A stretch of 64,000 nt of DNA from Candidatus Amarolinea dominans (GTDB lineage: Bacteria; Chloroflexota; Anaerolineae; SSC4; Amarolineaceae), in assembly GCA_016719785.1 (NCBI GenBank), contig JADJYJ010000001.1, positions 1-64,000 on the forward strand, in the 5' to 3' direction. The notes below the pieces were generated by a model. That model had not been told where the DNA came from. It searched no databases and saw only the letters and a program-made list of their open reading frames with translations. Below are positions 42,408-50,586 of the stretch, piece after piece. Every line of letters starts with the position of its first letter. Positions within the stretch are counted from its first letter, which is position 1. The translations under genes were made by a program, and so were the position numbers.

Positions 42408-44148
42408 CCCGGGCCTGCGCTGGCTGTTGATTTGGGCCGGCCTGCACGCGCTGGCTTACGGTCTGCTGACGCCGTTGTGGCAGGCGCCCGATGAACCGGC
42501 CCATGTGGAGATGGCCTGTTTGCTGGCGCAGCGCAGCGACCTGCGCGCCGGCGATGCGGACCCTGCGCTGCAGCAGCGCTTGATTGCGGCGCTGGCGGAC
42601 GCCGATTTTTGGCGCCTGGTACGCCAGCCGACGCCTGACCCTCTGCCCAGTCGTTTTGCGGATGATCCATTCTTGCGCAACGCCGGTCGGCAGGTGGGCG
42701 ATGAATCCCCCATTTACTATTGGCTGCCGGCGCTAATCTGCCGCCTGCCCCTGGCCCTGCCTGTCCAGGTTCGCCTGATGCGGCTGGTGTCGGGGCTATT
42801 TTTTGTCATGGCCGTGCTGGCGATGTGGTGGGCCACCGGGCCGCTCTGGCGACAGGCGCCCGGCGCCCGCCTGGCCGCGACCGCTGCGGTGGCCGGCCTG
42901 CCGATGCTGGCCTTCCTGGCCGGCGGCGTCAACAACGACAGCCTGGCCGTGCTCGCCGGCACGTTGATGTTCGGCAGCCTGCTGCGCTGGGTCTTGCCTG
43001 CCCGCGCCGAATGGCGCCCGGCCCTGGCGCTGCTGGCCGCGGCGTTGTTCGCGGCCTGGGTGAAGAAGACAGCGCTCTTTGCACTGCCCCTGGCGCTGAT
43101 TGCCGTCGCCTGGCGTTGCGGCGTGCGCGGCACGCGTCGTCAGCGCAGCGCCTTGATCGGGCTGACCGCGCTGCTTGGTCTGCTGGCGCTGCTGCCCAGC
43201 CGGCAACCAACCGCCTGGGGCGGGCGCGGACAGCCCTGGGGCGCGGGCCTGACGCCGGCCGCGGCGCACAGCGGGCGCTGGGGCATGGCCGTGCGCGACG
43301 ACACGGCGCAGGGTTGGGGACGTCTCACCCAGGCGCAGATGACCGGAGGCCTGGCCGGCCAAACCATCGGCTTTGGCGCCTGGGTGCGCAGTCCCGACGG
43401 CCGGCAGGTGGCCCGCCTGACCATCAAAGATGATGCGGGCCTCGACCGGCTGGTGGCGCCGGTGACCGCCGAGTGGACCTGGCTGGTCGTGACGCGTACC
43501 CTCAGCGTCACCACGACCCAGGTGCTGCTGGGCATTGCGCCTGGCGCCGGTGAGTTGCCGAGCGAGACCGGCACGCTGTGGGTGGATGACGCGGGCGTGC
43601 AGGGCGCGCCGGGCCTGGTCAACGACGATTTCGAGCAGGCCGTCACCTGGGGCAGTCTGCTGGCGCAGCCGCTCCTGCGACCGCTGCAAGGCGTTTGGGC
43701 GACCAGTGCGGACGCCGGCCCGGCCAGCGCGGCGCAGATCGTGCTCTACCTGGCCCTGCTCTTCCCCGGCTTTTGGGGGAATTTTGGCTGGCTGCAGGCG
43801 CCGCTACCGCTGCCGGTTTACGTGGGCCTGGCGCTGGTGTGCCTGCTGGCGCTCTTGGGCCTGGGCGGCCTGTGGCGGCAGCGCCGCACCAATCGTTTGG
43901 CCGCCGCGGCCATCGGCTGGAGCGCGGCGGCGGTCATCTTGTCGTTTACGCTGGCGACCGCGCCGATGTGGTTCTTCGCCTGGCAGCCGCAGGGGCGCTA
44001 TCTGCTGCCGGCGCTGGCGCCCTGGATGATCTTGCTGGTCAGCGGCCTGCGCTTCTGGAGCCAGCGCTGGCGTCTGCCGCGGGCCAGACTGTGGTTCATG
44101 GTCGGTTTTGGCCTGCTCGACCTGGTGGCGCTGTGGGTCAATTTATAG
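42388..44148 (+). CDS. DUF2142-like multi-TM protein with external beta-domain
   Basis: About 586 residues from GTG 42388 (MPAPRASPGLRWLLIWAGLH). About eleven TM helices resemble the DUF2142 group of membrane glycosyltransferase-like proteins (first loop APDEPAHVEMACLLAQRSDL, an acidic motif like those of GT-C enzymes). Between two TM blocks lies a soluble stretch (about 300-420; GFGAWVRSPDGRQVARLTIK, WTWLVVTRTLSVTTTQVLLG) that looks like a carbohydrate-binding beta-sandwich. It probably transfers a sugar from a lipid donor outside the membrane. Coupled to the Wzz-like gene. Confidence 0.68.
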   Translation: MPAPRASPGLRWLLIWAGLHALAYGLLTPLWQAPDEPAHVEMACLLAQRSDLRAGDADPALQQRLIAALADADFWRLVRQPTPDPLPSRFADDPFLRNAGRQVGDESPIYYWLPALICRLPLALPVQVRLMRLVSGLFFVMAVLAMWWATGPLWRQAPGARLAATAAVAGLPMLAFLAGGVNNDSLAVLAGTLMFGSLLRWVLPARAEWRPALALLAAALFAAWVKKTALFALPLALIAVAWRCGVRGTRRQRSALIGLTALLGLLALLPSRQPTAWGGRGQPWGAGLTPAAAHSGRWGMAVRDDTAQGWGRLTQAQMTGGLAGQTIGFGAWVRSPDGRQVARLTIKDDAGLDRLVAPVTAEWTWLVVTRTLSVTTTQVLLGIAPGAGELPSETGTLWVDDAGVQGAPGLVNDDFEQAVTWGSLLAQPLLRPLQGVWATSADAGPASAAQIVLYLALLFPGFWGNFGWLQAPLPLPVYVGLALVCLLALLGLGGLWRQRRTNRLAAAAIGWSAAAVILSFTLATAPMWFFAWQPQGRYLLPALAPWMILLVSGLRFWSQRWRLPRARLWFMVGFGLLDLVALWVNL

Positions 44149-44199
44149 CAAATTGAGGTTTGTTGTGACATTATTACCGGATGAGGTTCTGAGCTAAGC

Positions 44200-47100
44200 A
44201 TGGCCGTCATTGATCAACGCCCGCGGCGCATTGCCGTCAATTCAGGCTATCTGCTGATCGCCTACATCGTAGAGGCCTTGCTCAGCATCATCGTTCTCTC
44301 GCTGGCCGCGCGCTACCTGAGCCAGGCCGGGTTTGGTCGCTACGGCTACGTCATCTCGTTCATCGAACTGTTCATCATGCTCACCGAGCTGAGCAACTCG
44401 CGTGTGCTGGTGCGCGAGATAGCCAGCGATCAGGCTCACGCACGCCAGCACCTGGCCGGGGTGTGGACCTTGCGCTGGGTGCTTTCGCTGGTGATGGTCG
44501 TTGCTGTGCTGATCGCGGCGCAGGGTCATTATGCGAACCCCCAGTTGTGGTGGGCCATTCTCTTTTTTGCGGTCGGCCAGGTTTTCTCCAACCTGACCGA
44601 GGTGTTCACCGCCGTCTTCCGCGCCTACCAGCAGATGCAATACCAGGCCTTCACCGTCATCTTTGGCCAGGCGCTCATCGTGCTCTTTACTTTCGTCGCC
44701 ATCGGGCTGGACTGGGGATTGGCCGGGTTGTTTGGGGCGCGTCTTGTCGCCAACCTGCTGCGCCTGGTGGCCGGCTGGTATCTCAGCCGCAGGCGGTTCA
44801 TCAGAGAAGCGGTCAGTACCGACTGGCGCAGCATGTGGTATCTGCTGAAGGAGTCTTTTCCGCTCGGTATCAACATGTTCGTGCGTCGTTTCATCTGGCG
44901 CGGCGGCATCGTCATGCTGACCACCATCCTCAATGCGCAGGCGCCGGGGCAAGGCGATCTGGCTGCCGGCCTGCTCTATGGCCCGATTCGCCTGGTGGAG
45001 CAGATGCGCATCGTGCCGGCGGCCCTCATCGGCGCTATTCTACCGGTTTTTGCTCAGCAGGCGCGCCTGCAGCCGCAGAAGTTTAGAAAGACACTCGCGC
45101 AGAGCCTCAAGCTCTTCATCGCGATCAGTCTCTTGCTGGCGGTGCTGATGACCACCCTGGCGCAGCAGATTACCGACCTGGTGTTGGGGCGCGGTCTGGC
45201 CGGCGCCTCCGCCATTCTGGCCGTCTTCGGCTGGATCATCCTTTTCACCTTCTCCAATCAGTTCTACGAAGCCGCGCTGTTAGCCGTTGGCCGCCAGTGG
45301 GTGGTGGCAATCGGCCTCGGCATCGGCTTTGCCCTGGGCGCCGCCGCCACCTGGTTCTACCTGGTGCCCATGTTTGCCGCGGTGGGCGTGGCCTACGGCA
45401 TCATGCTCTCCGAAGGCGTCGTCTTCGTCATCAGCACGATCGCCCTGCTGCCTTACCTGGACAAGCGGGAGATGGGCCTGGTCACGCTCAAGATCGCCCT
45501 GGCCGGCGCCATGACCGGCGCTTCTCTCTCATTCTTCCAGCACGGGTCCATGTTCTTCACGGCTCCTCTCGGCGCGCTGGTCTACATCGTGACGCTGCTC
45601 GTGCTGCGCACCTTCAGCCCCCAGGAACTGGAAGCCGCCGTCGCCATGGTGACGTTCCACAAGCGCCTGCGCTGGATTCGCCGCCGGCTGTTCAAGCTCG
45701 ATGCGCAGGGGATGATGCAGGGGGGAGAGGTCAGAGATCAGGGATCAGAGATCAGAGATCAGGTGTTCGTGGAAGGCGAACAATCTCCGGTCTCCGGTCT
45801 CCAATCTCCGGTCTCCGGTCCCCAATCTCCGGTCTCCGGTCCCCAATCTCCGGTCTCCGGTCCCCAATCTCCGGTCTCCGGTCCCCAATCTCCGGTCTCC
45901 GTCCTCGTCATCGGCCTGGACGGGGCGACGTGGGATTTGCTCAATCCGATGATCGCGGCCGGGTGGCTGCCGAACCTGGCGCGGCTGGTGGCTGAAGGAA
46001 CCAGCGCGCCGCTGCGGTCTACGCTGCCGCCGTTGACCGCGCCGGCCTGGAGCAGTTTCATGACCGGGCTGAATCCGGGTCGGCATGGCGTTTTTGCCTT
46101 TCAGCGCGCGCTCAACCGTGACCTGGAGCGCACTTTTGTCAACGCCACCGCCATTCAGGCGCCGCTGCTGTGGGAACGGCTGAGCGGCCACGGCCTGCGC
46201 GTGGGCGTGCTCAACGTGCCGCTGACCTACCCTGTGCGTCCGGTCAACGGCTGGCTGGTCAGCGGCATGATGACGCCATCCGAAGAGAGCGACTTTACCT
46301 ATCCGCCTGAGTTGGCGCCCCTGCTGCGCGCCCGCCATTATGTCATTGACCTGCGCGTGCTCAAGCAGGAACGAGATTACCGGGCGCCAGAGCAGCGCCT
46401 GGCCCTGGTCAACGACCTGCGCCGCACGCTGGAGGATCGTCAGGCTGCGCTGGAAGAGGTGCTTCTGCCCCAGGGCGGCGATTTCATCATGGTGGTGTAC
46501 GAGACGCCAGACCGCTTGCAGCATTGGACCTGGCGCTACCTTGACGATCTGCTGAGCCTGTCCGGGCCGCAACCGTTCGAGCGCACGCCGATTCATGACG
46601 CGGTGGAGGAGGCTTACCGGGCCGTTGATGCCGCGCTTGGGCGCACCCTGGCGAGGGCTGCCGGGCCGGAGACGCGGGTCTTCATGCTGTCGGATCATGG
46701 TTTTGGCTCGCGTCACACCCGCGTGCATGTAGATCAATGGCTGGCGAACCAGGGCTGGCTGACTTATGCCAGCGGCAAGGCCGATGTGCGCAAGCAGTTG
46801 AAGCAGTACATGGGCTGGATCAAGCGTTTTCTGCCGCGCGGTCTGCTGTTGCGCGGACGCCGCGCGTTTGCCGTCAACCGCATCATTGATTGGGCGCACA
46901 CGCGGGCCTACTCCGGCGTCGCCTCCGAGTACGCTATCTACATCAACCGCCGCGACCGTGAACCCTACGGCATCGTGGCCGACGCCGATGTGGCTGCCCT
47001 GCGCCGCGAGATCAAGGCGCGCCTGCTCGAGCTGGTTGATCCGCGGCAGGGGCAGCGCGTGGTTCGGGCGGTGTACGATCGCGAGGAGTTCTATCAAGGG

Positions 47101-47517
47101 CCGTTCACCGACCAGGCCCCGGACATCGTCTACGAGCTGGCGCCCGGCTATGAGCCAACGTCGGAAGTGTCGCCGGGGCGCCTCTTCACCGACGTGACCG
47201 CCGAGGGCGAGGGTATGCACCAGCCGGACGGCATCTTCCTGGCCTGGGGGCCGGACATTGCAGCGCAGCGGCTAGGCCCTGAGCTGGGACTGGCCGACCT
47301 GACGCCCACCATTTTGTACAGCCTGGGCCTGCCCGTGCCGCAGGGGCTGGATGGCCGTGTGGTGAGGGAGATTTTCACCGCGGCGTACCAGGCCGAACAT
47401 CCCATCAACCTGGGCGCGGAGACCGAGACGGCAATCGAACCGCGCCAGCAGGTCTATTCTGCGGGCGATGAAGCGCTGATCGCAGAAAAACTAAAAAGTC
47501 TAGGATACCTGGACTAA
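44200..47517 (+). CDS. Wzx-type flippase fused to an alkaline-phosphatase-superfamily domain
   Basis: 1105 residues in one frame. Residues 1-about 500 are a Wzx/MATE-like polysaccharide flippase with about 12-14 TM helices (YLLIAYIVEALLSIIVLSLA at the start, QAGFGRYGYVISFIELFIM). Residues 506-567 are a linker made of RDQGSEIRDQ and QSPVSG repeats. From 568 the type I phosphodiesterase/phosphatase domain follows: VLVIGLDGATWDLL (Asp ligand), nucleophile T613 in PPLTAPAWSSFMTG, D771/H775 in DRLQHW, SDHGFG, and GMH near 1007. It ends EKLKSLGYLD. An in-frame GTG at 45763 could start the second domain separately, so two products are possible. Confidence 0.78.
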   Translation: MAVIDQRPRRIAVNSGYLLIAYIVEALLSIIVLSLAARYLSQAGFGRYGYVISFIELFIMLTELSNSRVLVREIASDQAHARQHLAGVWTLRWVLSLVMVVAVLIAAQGHYANPQLWWAILFFAVGQVFSNLTEVFTAVFRAYQQMQYQAFTVIFGQALIVLFTFVAIGLDWGLAGLFGARLVANLLRLVAGWYLSRRRFIREAVSTDWRSMWYLLKESFPLGINMFVRRFIWRGGIVMLTTILNAQAPGQGDLAAGLLYGPIRLVEQMRIVPAALIGAILPVFAQQARLQPQKFRKTLAQSLKLFIAISLLLAVLMTTLAQQITDLVLGRGLAGASAILAVFGWIILFTFSNQFYEAALLAVGRQWVVAIGLGIGFALGAAATWFYLVPMFAAVGVAYGIMLSEGVVFVISTIALLPYLDKREMGLVTLKIALAGAMTGASLSFFQHGSMFFTAPLGALVYIVTLLVLRTFSPQELEAAVAMVTFHKRLRWIRRRLFKLDAQGMMQGGEVRDQGSEIRDQVFVEGEQSPVSGLQSPVSGPQSPVSGPQSPVSGPQSPVSGPQSPVSVLVIGLDGATWDLLNPMIAAGWLPNLARLVAEGTSAPLRSTLPPLTAPAWSSFMTGLNPGRHGVFAFQRALNRDLERTFVNATAIQAPLLWERLSGHGLRVGVLNVPLTYPVRPVNGWLVSGMMTPSEESDFTYPPELAPLLRARHYVIDLRVLKQERDYRAPEQRLALVNDLRRTLEDRQAALEEVLLPQGGDFIMVVYETPDRLQHWTWRYLDDLLSLSGPQPFERTPIHDAVEEAYRAVDAALGRTLARAAGPETRVFMLSDHGFGSRHTRVHVDQWLANQGWLTYASGKADVRKQLKQYMGWIKRFLPRGLLLRGRRAFAVNRIIDWAHTRAYSGVASEYAIYINRRDREPYGIVADADVAALRREIKARLLELVDPRQGQRVVRAVYDREEFYQGPFTDQAPDIVYELAPGYEPTSEVSPGRLFTDVTAEGEGMHQPDGIFLAWGPDIAAQRLGPELGLADLTPTILYSLGLPVPQGLDGRVVREIFTAAYQAEHPINLGAETETAIEPRQQVYSAGDEALIAEKLKSLGYLD
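45727..45903 (+). repeat. Tandem repeat linker in the flippase-phosphatase gene
   Basis: From 45727 there are TCAGAGATCAGGGA-type units. From 45781 there are six 21-nt units beginning CAATCTCCGGTCTCC (45781, 45802, 45823, 45844, 45865 and a partial one at 45886). Units 2-5 are identical. Each encodes QSPVSGP. The period is a multiple of three, so copy-number change would keep the frame. Confidence 0.92.
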
Positions 47518-47531
47518 TGTGGAGGCGTGGT

Positions 47532-47933
47532 ATGAGTACTTCAAGCGATAACGGTCAGGTGACTCCTCAGGCAACAGGTGTTCGTATTGCCGGCAATCTA
47601 CTACGGATTGGCCTGAATGACGGGCGTGAGTTGAAGGTATGGGTAGACCAGGCGCCCTGGTTGAAATGGTTGTCTGGTGCCACTCCCGATCAACAAGAGC
47701 GCTGGTCAATTGAGCCGCAAGGATTCGCTGTTTATTGGGAAGACCTGGATGACGGCGTTGAGATAAGCCATTTACTGGAGATGGCATCCGCAAATAACGC
47801 AACCATCGAACTTTCATTGCCTCCTGGAAGCCGATTCGACCCGTTTCTTGTCGGGCCTGGCGAAGCGCTCTCATCAGCGGCGCTGGAGAGCCGGGCGCGT
47901 GAGGCTGAGTATGAGCGACATGTTTCGTCTTGA
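47532..47933 (+). CDS. DUF2442-like small protein
   Basis: About 133 residues, MSTSSDNGQVTPQATGVRIA...; GGAGG precedes ATG 47532. The core LRIGLNDGRELKVWVDQAPW ... RWSIEPQGFAVYWEDLDDGV EISHLL (split) matches DUF2442, a small domain often encoded by the antitoxin-like half of toxin modules. No partner toxin is seen. The gene lies alone between a flippase and a methyltransferase of the polysaccharide locus and overlaps the latter by 23 nt. Confidence 0.72.
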   Translation: MSTSSDNGQVTPQATGVRIAGNLLRIGLNDGRELKVWVDQAPWLKWLSGATPDQQERWSIEPQGFAVYWEDLDDGVEISHLLEMASANNATIELSLPPGSRFDPFLVGPGEALSSAALESRAREAEYERHVSS

Positions 47934-48735
47934 TGCCGGGCGTGTGCAGACCGGACGCCTGCGCCGCCTGGGCCGCTTGGCCGGGCCGCTGGCGCGCTAC
48001 CAGCGCTGGAATTGGGCCTGGCGCCTGGAGATCGCCCTGCGCTACCAGCCGATCGCCGACGCGCTGGCTGACCGGCCGGCGGGGCTGCGCATCCTGGATG
48101 TCGGCTGCGGCAGCAAGGGCGGCGTCACGTCCTATGTACCTCGTCCGGCGTTCGGCGTGGATGTCACCTTCGACCGCGAACGCCTGCAAGACCACCCCCT
48201 GCTGACCGCGGTCGTGGCTTCGGGCGCGGCCCTGCCCTTTGCCGATGACAGCCTGGATGTCGTGCTTTGCCTGGATACGCTGGAACATCTGACGCCCGCT
48301 GACCGCCGCGCGGTGGTGATGGAGATGGCGCGCGTGGTGGCCGCGAACGGCCTGCTGATCGTGGGCGCGCCGTGCGGCGAAGCGGCGCGCGCGGCCGAGG
48401 AGGAAATTGCGCTGGCATTCACCCGCCAGACCGGCCGCGTTCATCCGAAGCTGGGCGAGCACCTGGAGCACGCCATGTGGTCCGCGGCCGACTTGCAGGC
48501 GCTGGTTGAAGAGGCCGCCGCCGCGCATTTCGACGCGTTTCGGCTGCGCGTCGTGCCCAATGTCAACATCCAGGCCTGGCTCTTCTTACGGCGGCTGTTC
48601 GACCTGGGACGGCCGCTGCCAGGACTGACCCATGTGCAGCGCCTCGCCTTGCAGCCAGTTTATCCCTGGCTGGCGTCGCGCCTGCATCAGGCGCCGACCT
48701 ACCGGAAGATCGTTTTCTGCCAGCCTGGCCGCTGA
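47911..48735 (+). CDS. Class I SAM-dependent methyltransferase
   Basis: About 274 residues, starting MSDMFRLDAGRVQTGRLRRL. Motif I is LRILDVGCGSKGGVTSYVPR near 61-80; the acidic ligand follows in FGVDVTFDRERL. LPFADDSLDVVLCLDTLEHL is the usual motif for Methyltransf_11-type enzymes. The C-terminal 80 residues are helical with a hydrophobic stretch (PNVNIQAWLFLRRLFDLG). In this setting it may methylate a sugar or the polysaccharide terminus. Confidence 0.83.
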   Translation: MSDMFRLDAGRVQTGRLRRLGRLAGPLARYQRWNWAWRLEIALRYQPIADALADRPAGLRILDVGCGSKGGVTSYVPRPAFGVDVTFDRERLQDHPLLTAVVASGAALPFADDSLDVVLCLDTLEHLTPADRRAVVMEMARVVAANGLLIVGAPCGEAARAAEEEIALAFTRQTGRVHPKLGEHLEHAMWSAADLQALVEEAAAAHFDAFRLRVVPNVNIQAWLFLRRLFDLGRPLPGLTHVQRLALQPVYPWLASRLHQAPTYRKIVFCQPGR

Positions 48736-48768
48736 TGGCCTGGCGGCTGACCTTTGATTGTGCAAACG

Positions 48769-50532
48769 ATGAATAGCTTAACTTTGTCAACAACTGCAAG
48801 CAGCGCCCGTCGGGTCGTCGTGATCGGACTCGACGGCGCCACCTTTGATCTGATTCAACCCTGGGTCGCGCAAGGCCATTTGCCCACGTTGGCCCGACTG
48901 CTGCGCACAAGCGCCTGGGCGCCGCTGGAATCGGTGCTGCACCCTTTCACCGCGCAGGCCTGGACTTCGATGGTCACCGGCGCCAACCAGGGTAAGCATC
49001 GCATCTTTGATTTTTGGGAGCGCGACTTCAGCACCTACGGCTTTCGCCTGACCAATGCCAGCTTCCGCGCCTTGCCCGCGCTGTGGACGCTGCTCAGCCA
49101 GGCGGGGCGCCGAGTCATCGTGCTCAACGTGCCCATGACCTATCCGCCGGAAAAGGTCAACGGCGTGCTGGTCTCCGGCTGGGATACGCCGGGCATGGGC
49201 GCGGCCTTCACCTACCCGTTGGCGCTCAAGGCCGAGTTGCCCGCGCTTTCCGGCGGGCAGCCCTACGTGATCGTGCCGGACGACTGGAAATACAGCACGG
49301 CTCAGCGCGGGGACATGGTCATGGCCGAGCTGCTGCGCGAGATTGACGTGCGCTTTACCGTTGTCACCAACCTGATGGCGCGTGAGCCGTGGGACTTGAC
49401 CTTCTTCGTGGTCAGCGCGCTCGATGGCGCGGCCCATTTCCTGTGGAAATACCACGACCCCAGCCATCCGCTCTACGATCCGGCGGTCAACGCACAGATG
49501 TTCACTGAAGACCCGCTGCTGCAAGTTTACCAGCGCGCCGATCAACGCCTGGGCGAATTCCTGGCAACCCTGCCCCCCGATGTGCATGTGCTGGTCGTCT
49601 CCGACCACGGCGAGGGCGCGCTGGAGGATGTCGAGATTCATCTGAACCTGTGGCTGGCGCAGCAGGGCTTGCTGACGCTGCGCACGCGGGGCAGCCACCG
49701 TTCGCCGGGCGGCACGCTCAAATGGCTGGCCGCCAAGTTGGTGGATCGTGGCAAACACGCGCTGTACGGCCGCGTGTCGTTCAGCACCTTGTCCCGGCTG
49801 CGCCATCTGTGGCCGGACAAGCTGCGCGTCACGCTGGGCGAAGAGTCGTTTTTCCCTGGGGTGGACTGGGCGCACACGCTGGCCTATTCGGAAGAGGTGC
49901 GCGGCAATATCTGGATCAACCTCAAGGGGCGTGATCCGCAGGGCGTTGTCACGCCGGGCGCCGAGTATGAGGCTCTGCGCTCGCGCATCATCAGCGAGCT
50001 GCAAGACCTGCGCGATCCAGCCACGGGTCAGCGCCTGGTACACCGCGTCTGGCGCCGCGAGGAGCGCTTCAGCGGGCCGTTCAGCGAACGCCTGCCCGAC
50101 CTGCTGGTGGAGGCCGCGTACCCTGACCTGTTCCGTCCCCGCGGCGCCTATACCGGCCGCGAACCGGTGCGTCATCTGACTGTGGAGGAGATGAGCCGCC
50201 GGCGCATCACCGGCTGTCACCGCGCCAACGGCATCTTTTTTGCCCACGGGCCGGCCGTGCAACCGGATCTGCCCCTGGCGCCGGCCAGCATCCTGGATGT
50301 AGCGCCCACCGTGCTCTACCTGCTGGGCGAGCCGGTGCCAGGCTGGATGGATGGCCGCGTGCTGACGGAGATGCTGACGCCGGCAGCGCTGGCTGCACAA
50401 CCGGTCGAAACCAGGCCACAGGCGCCACCGCCGGTCAACCCCGCTGACAGCGCCGGCGGCGCAGTGCAAGGCTACGACGAAGCCGAAGCCCAGGAAGTGA
50501 CCGACCGCCTGGCGGGATTGGGGTATCTGTGA
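48769..50532 (+). CDS. Alkaline-phosphatase-superfamily protein (type I phosphodiesterase-like), paralog 2
   Basis: About 587 residues from ATG 48769. Metal and catalytic residues by eye: VVVIGLDGATFDL (Asp near 21), nucleophile T61 (HPFTAQAWTSMVTG), D219 and H223 (SALDGAAHFLW), SDHGEG near 279, and GCH near 485 (TGCHRANGIFFAHGP). The usual GKHG is GKHRIFDF here. It ends DRLAGLGYL. There is no N-terminal TM or obvious signal peptide. Family members hydrolyse phosphodiesters or transfer phospho-alcohol groups; the substrate is unknown. It is flanked by the methyltransferase and the O-antigen ligase/polymerase. Confidence 0.8.
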   Translation: MNSLTLSTTASSARRVVVIGLDGATFDLIQPWVAQGHLPTLARLLRTSAWAPLESVLHPFTAQAWTSMVTGANQGKHRIFDFWERDFSTYGFRLTNASFRALPALWTLLSQAGRRVIVLNVPMTYPPEKVNGVLVSGWDTPGMGAAFTYPLALKAELPALSGGQPYVIVPDDWKYSTAQRGDMVMAELLREIDVRFTVVTNLMAREPWDLTFFVVSALDGAAHFLWKYHDPSHPLYDPAVNAQMFTEDPLLQVYQRADQRLGEFLATLPPDVHVLVVSDHGEGALEDVEIHLNLWLAQQGLLTLRTRGSHRSPGGTLKWLAAKLVDRGKHALYGRVSFSTLSRLRHLWPDKLRVTLGEESFFPGVDWAHTLAYSEEVRGNIWINLKGRDPQGVVTPGAEYEALRSRIISELQDLRDPATGQRLVHRVWRREERFSGPFSERLPDLLVEAAYPDLFRPRGAYTGREPVRHLTVEEMSRRRITGCHRANGIFFAHGPAVQPDLPLAPASILDVAPTVLYLLGEPVPGWMDGRVLTEMLTPAALAAQPVETRPQAPPPVNPADSAGGAVQGYDEAEAQEVTDRLAGLGYL

Positions 50533-50534
50533 GG

Positions 50535-50574
50535 GGTCTCCGGTCTCCGGTCTCCGATCTCCAATCTCCGGTGT
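50535..50574 (+). repeat. Junction repeat GGTCTCC/AATCTCC
   Basis: Five to six 7-nt units (GGTCTCC x3, GATCTCC, AATCTCC, GGTGTGA) fill most of the 54-nt gap between the phosphatase paralog and the O-antigen ligase/polymerase. Same unit as in the flippase fusion. Confidence 0.8.
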
Positions 50575-50586
50575 GAGGGATGAAGA

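Noticed and set aside
45781..45903. Possible CRISPR array
   Set aside because: The units are contiguous 21-nt tandem repeats without unique spacers, and no cas genes are present.
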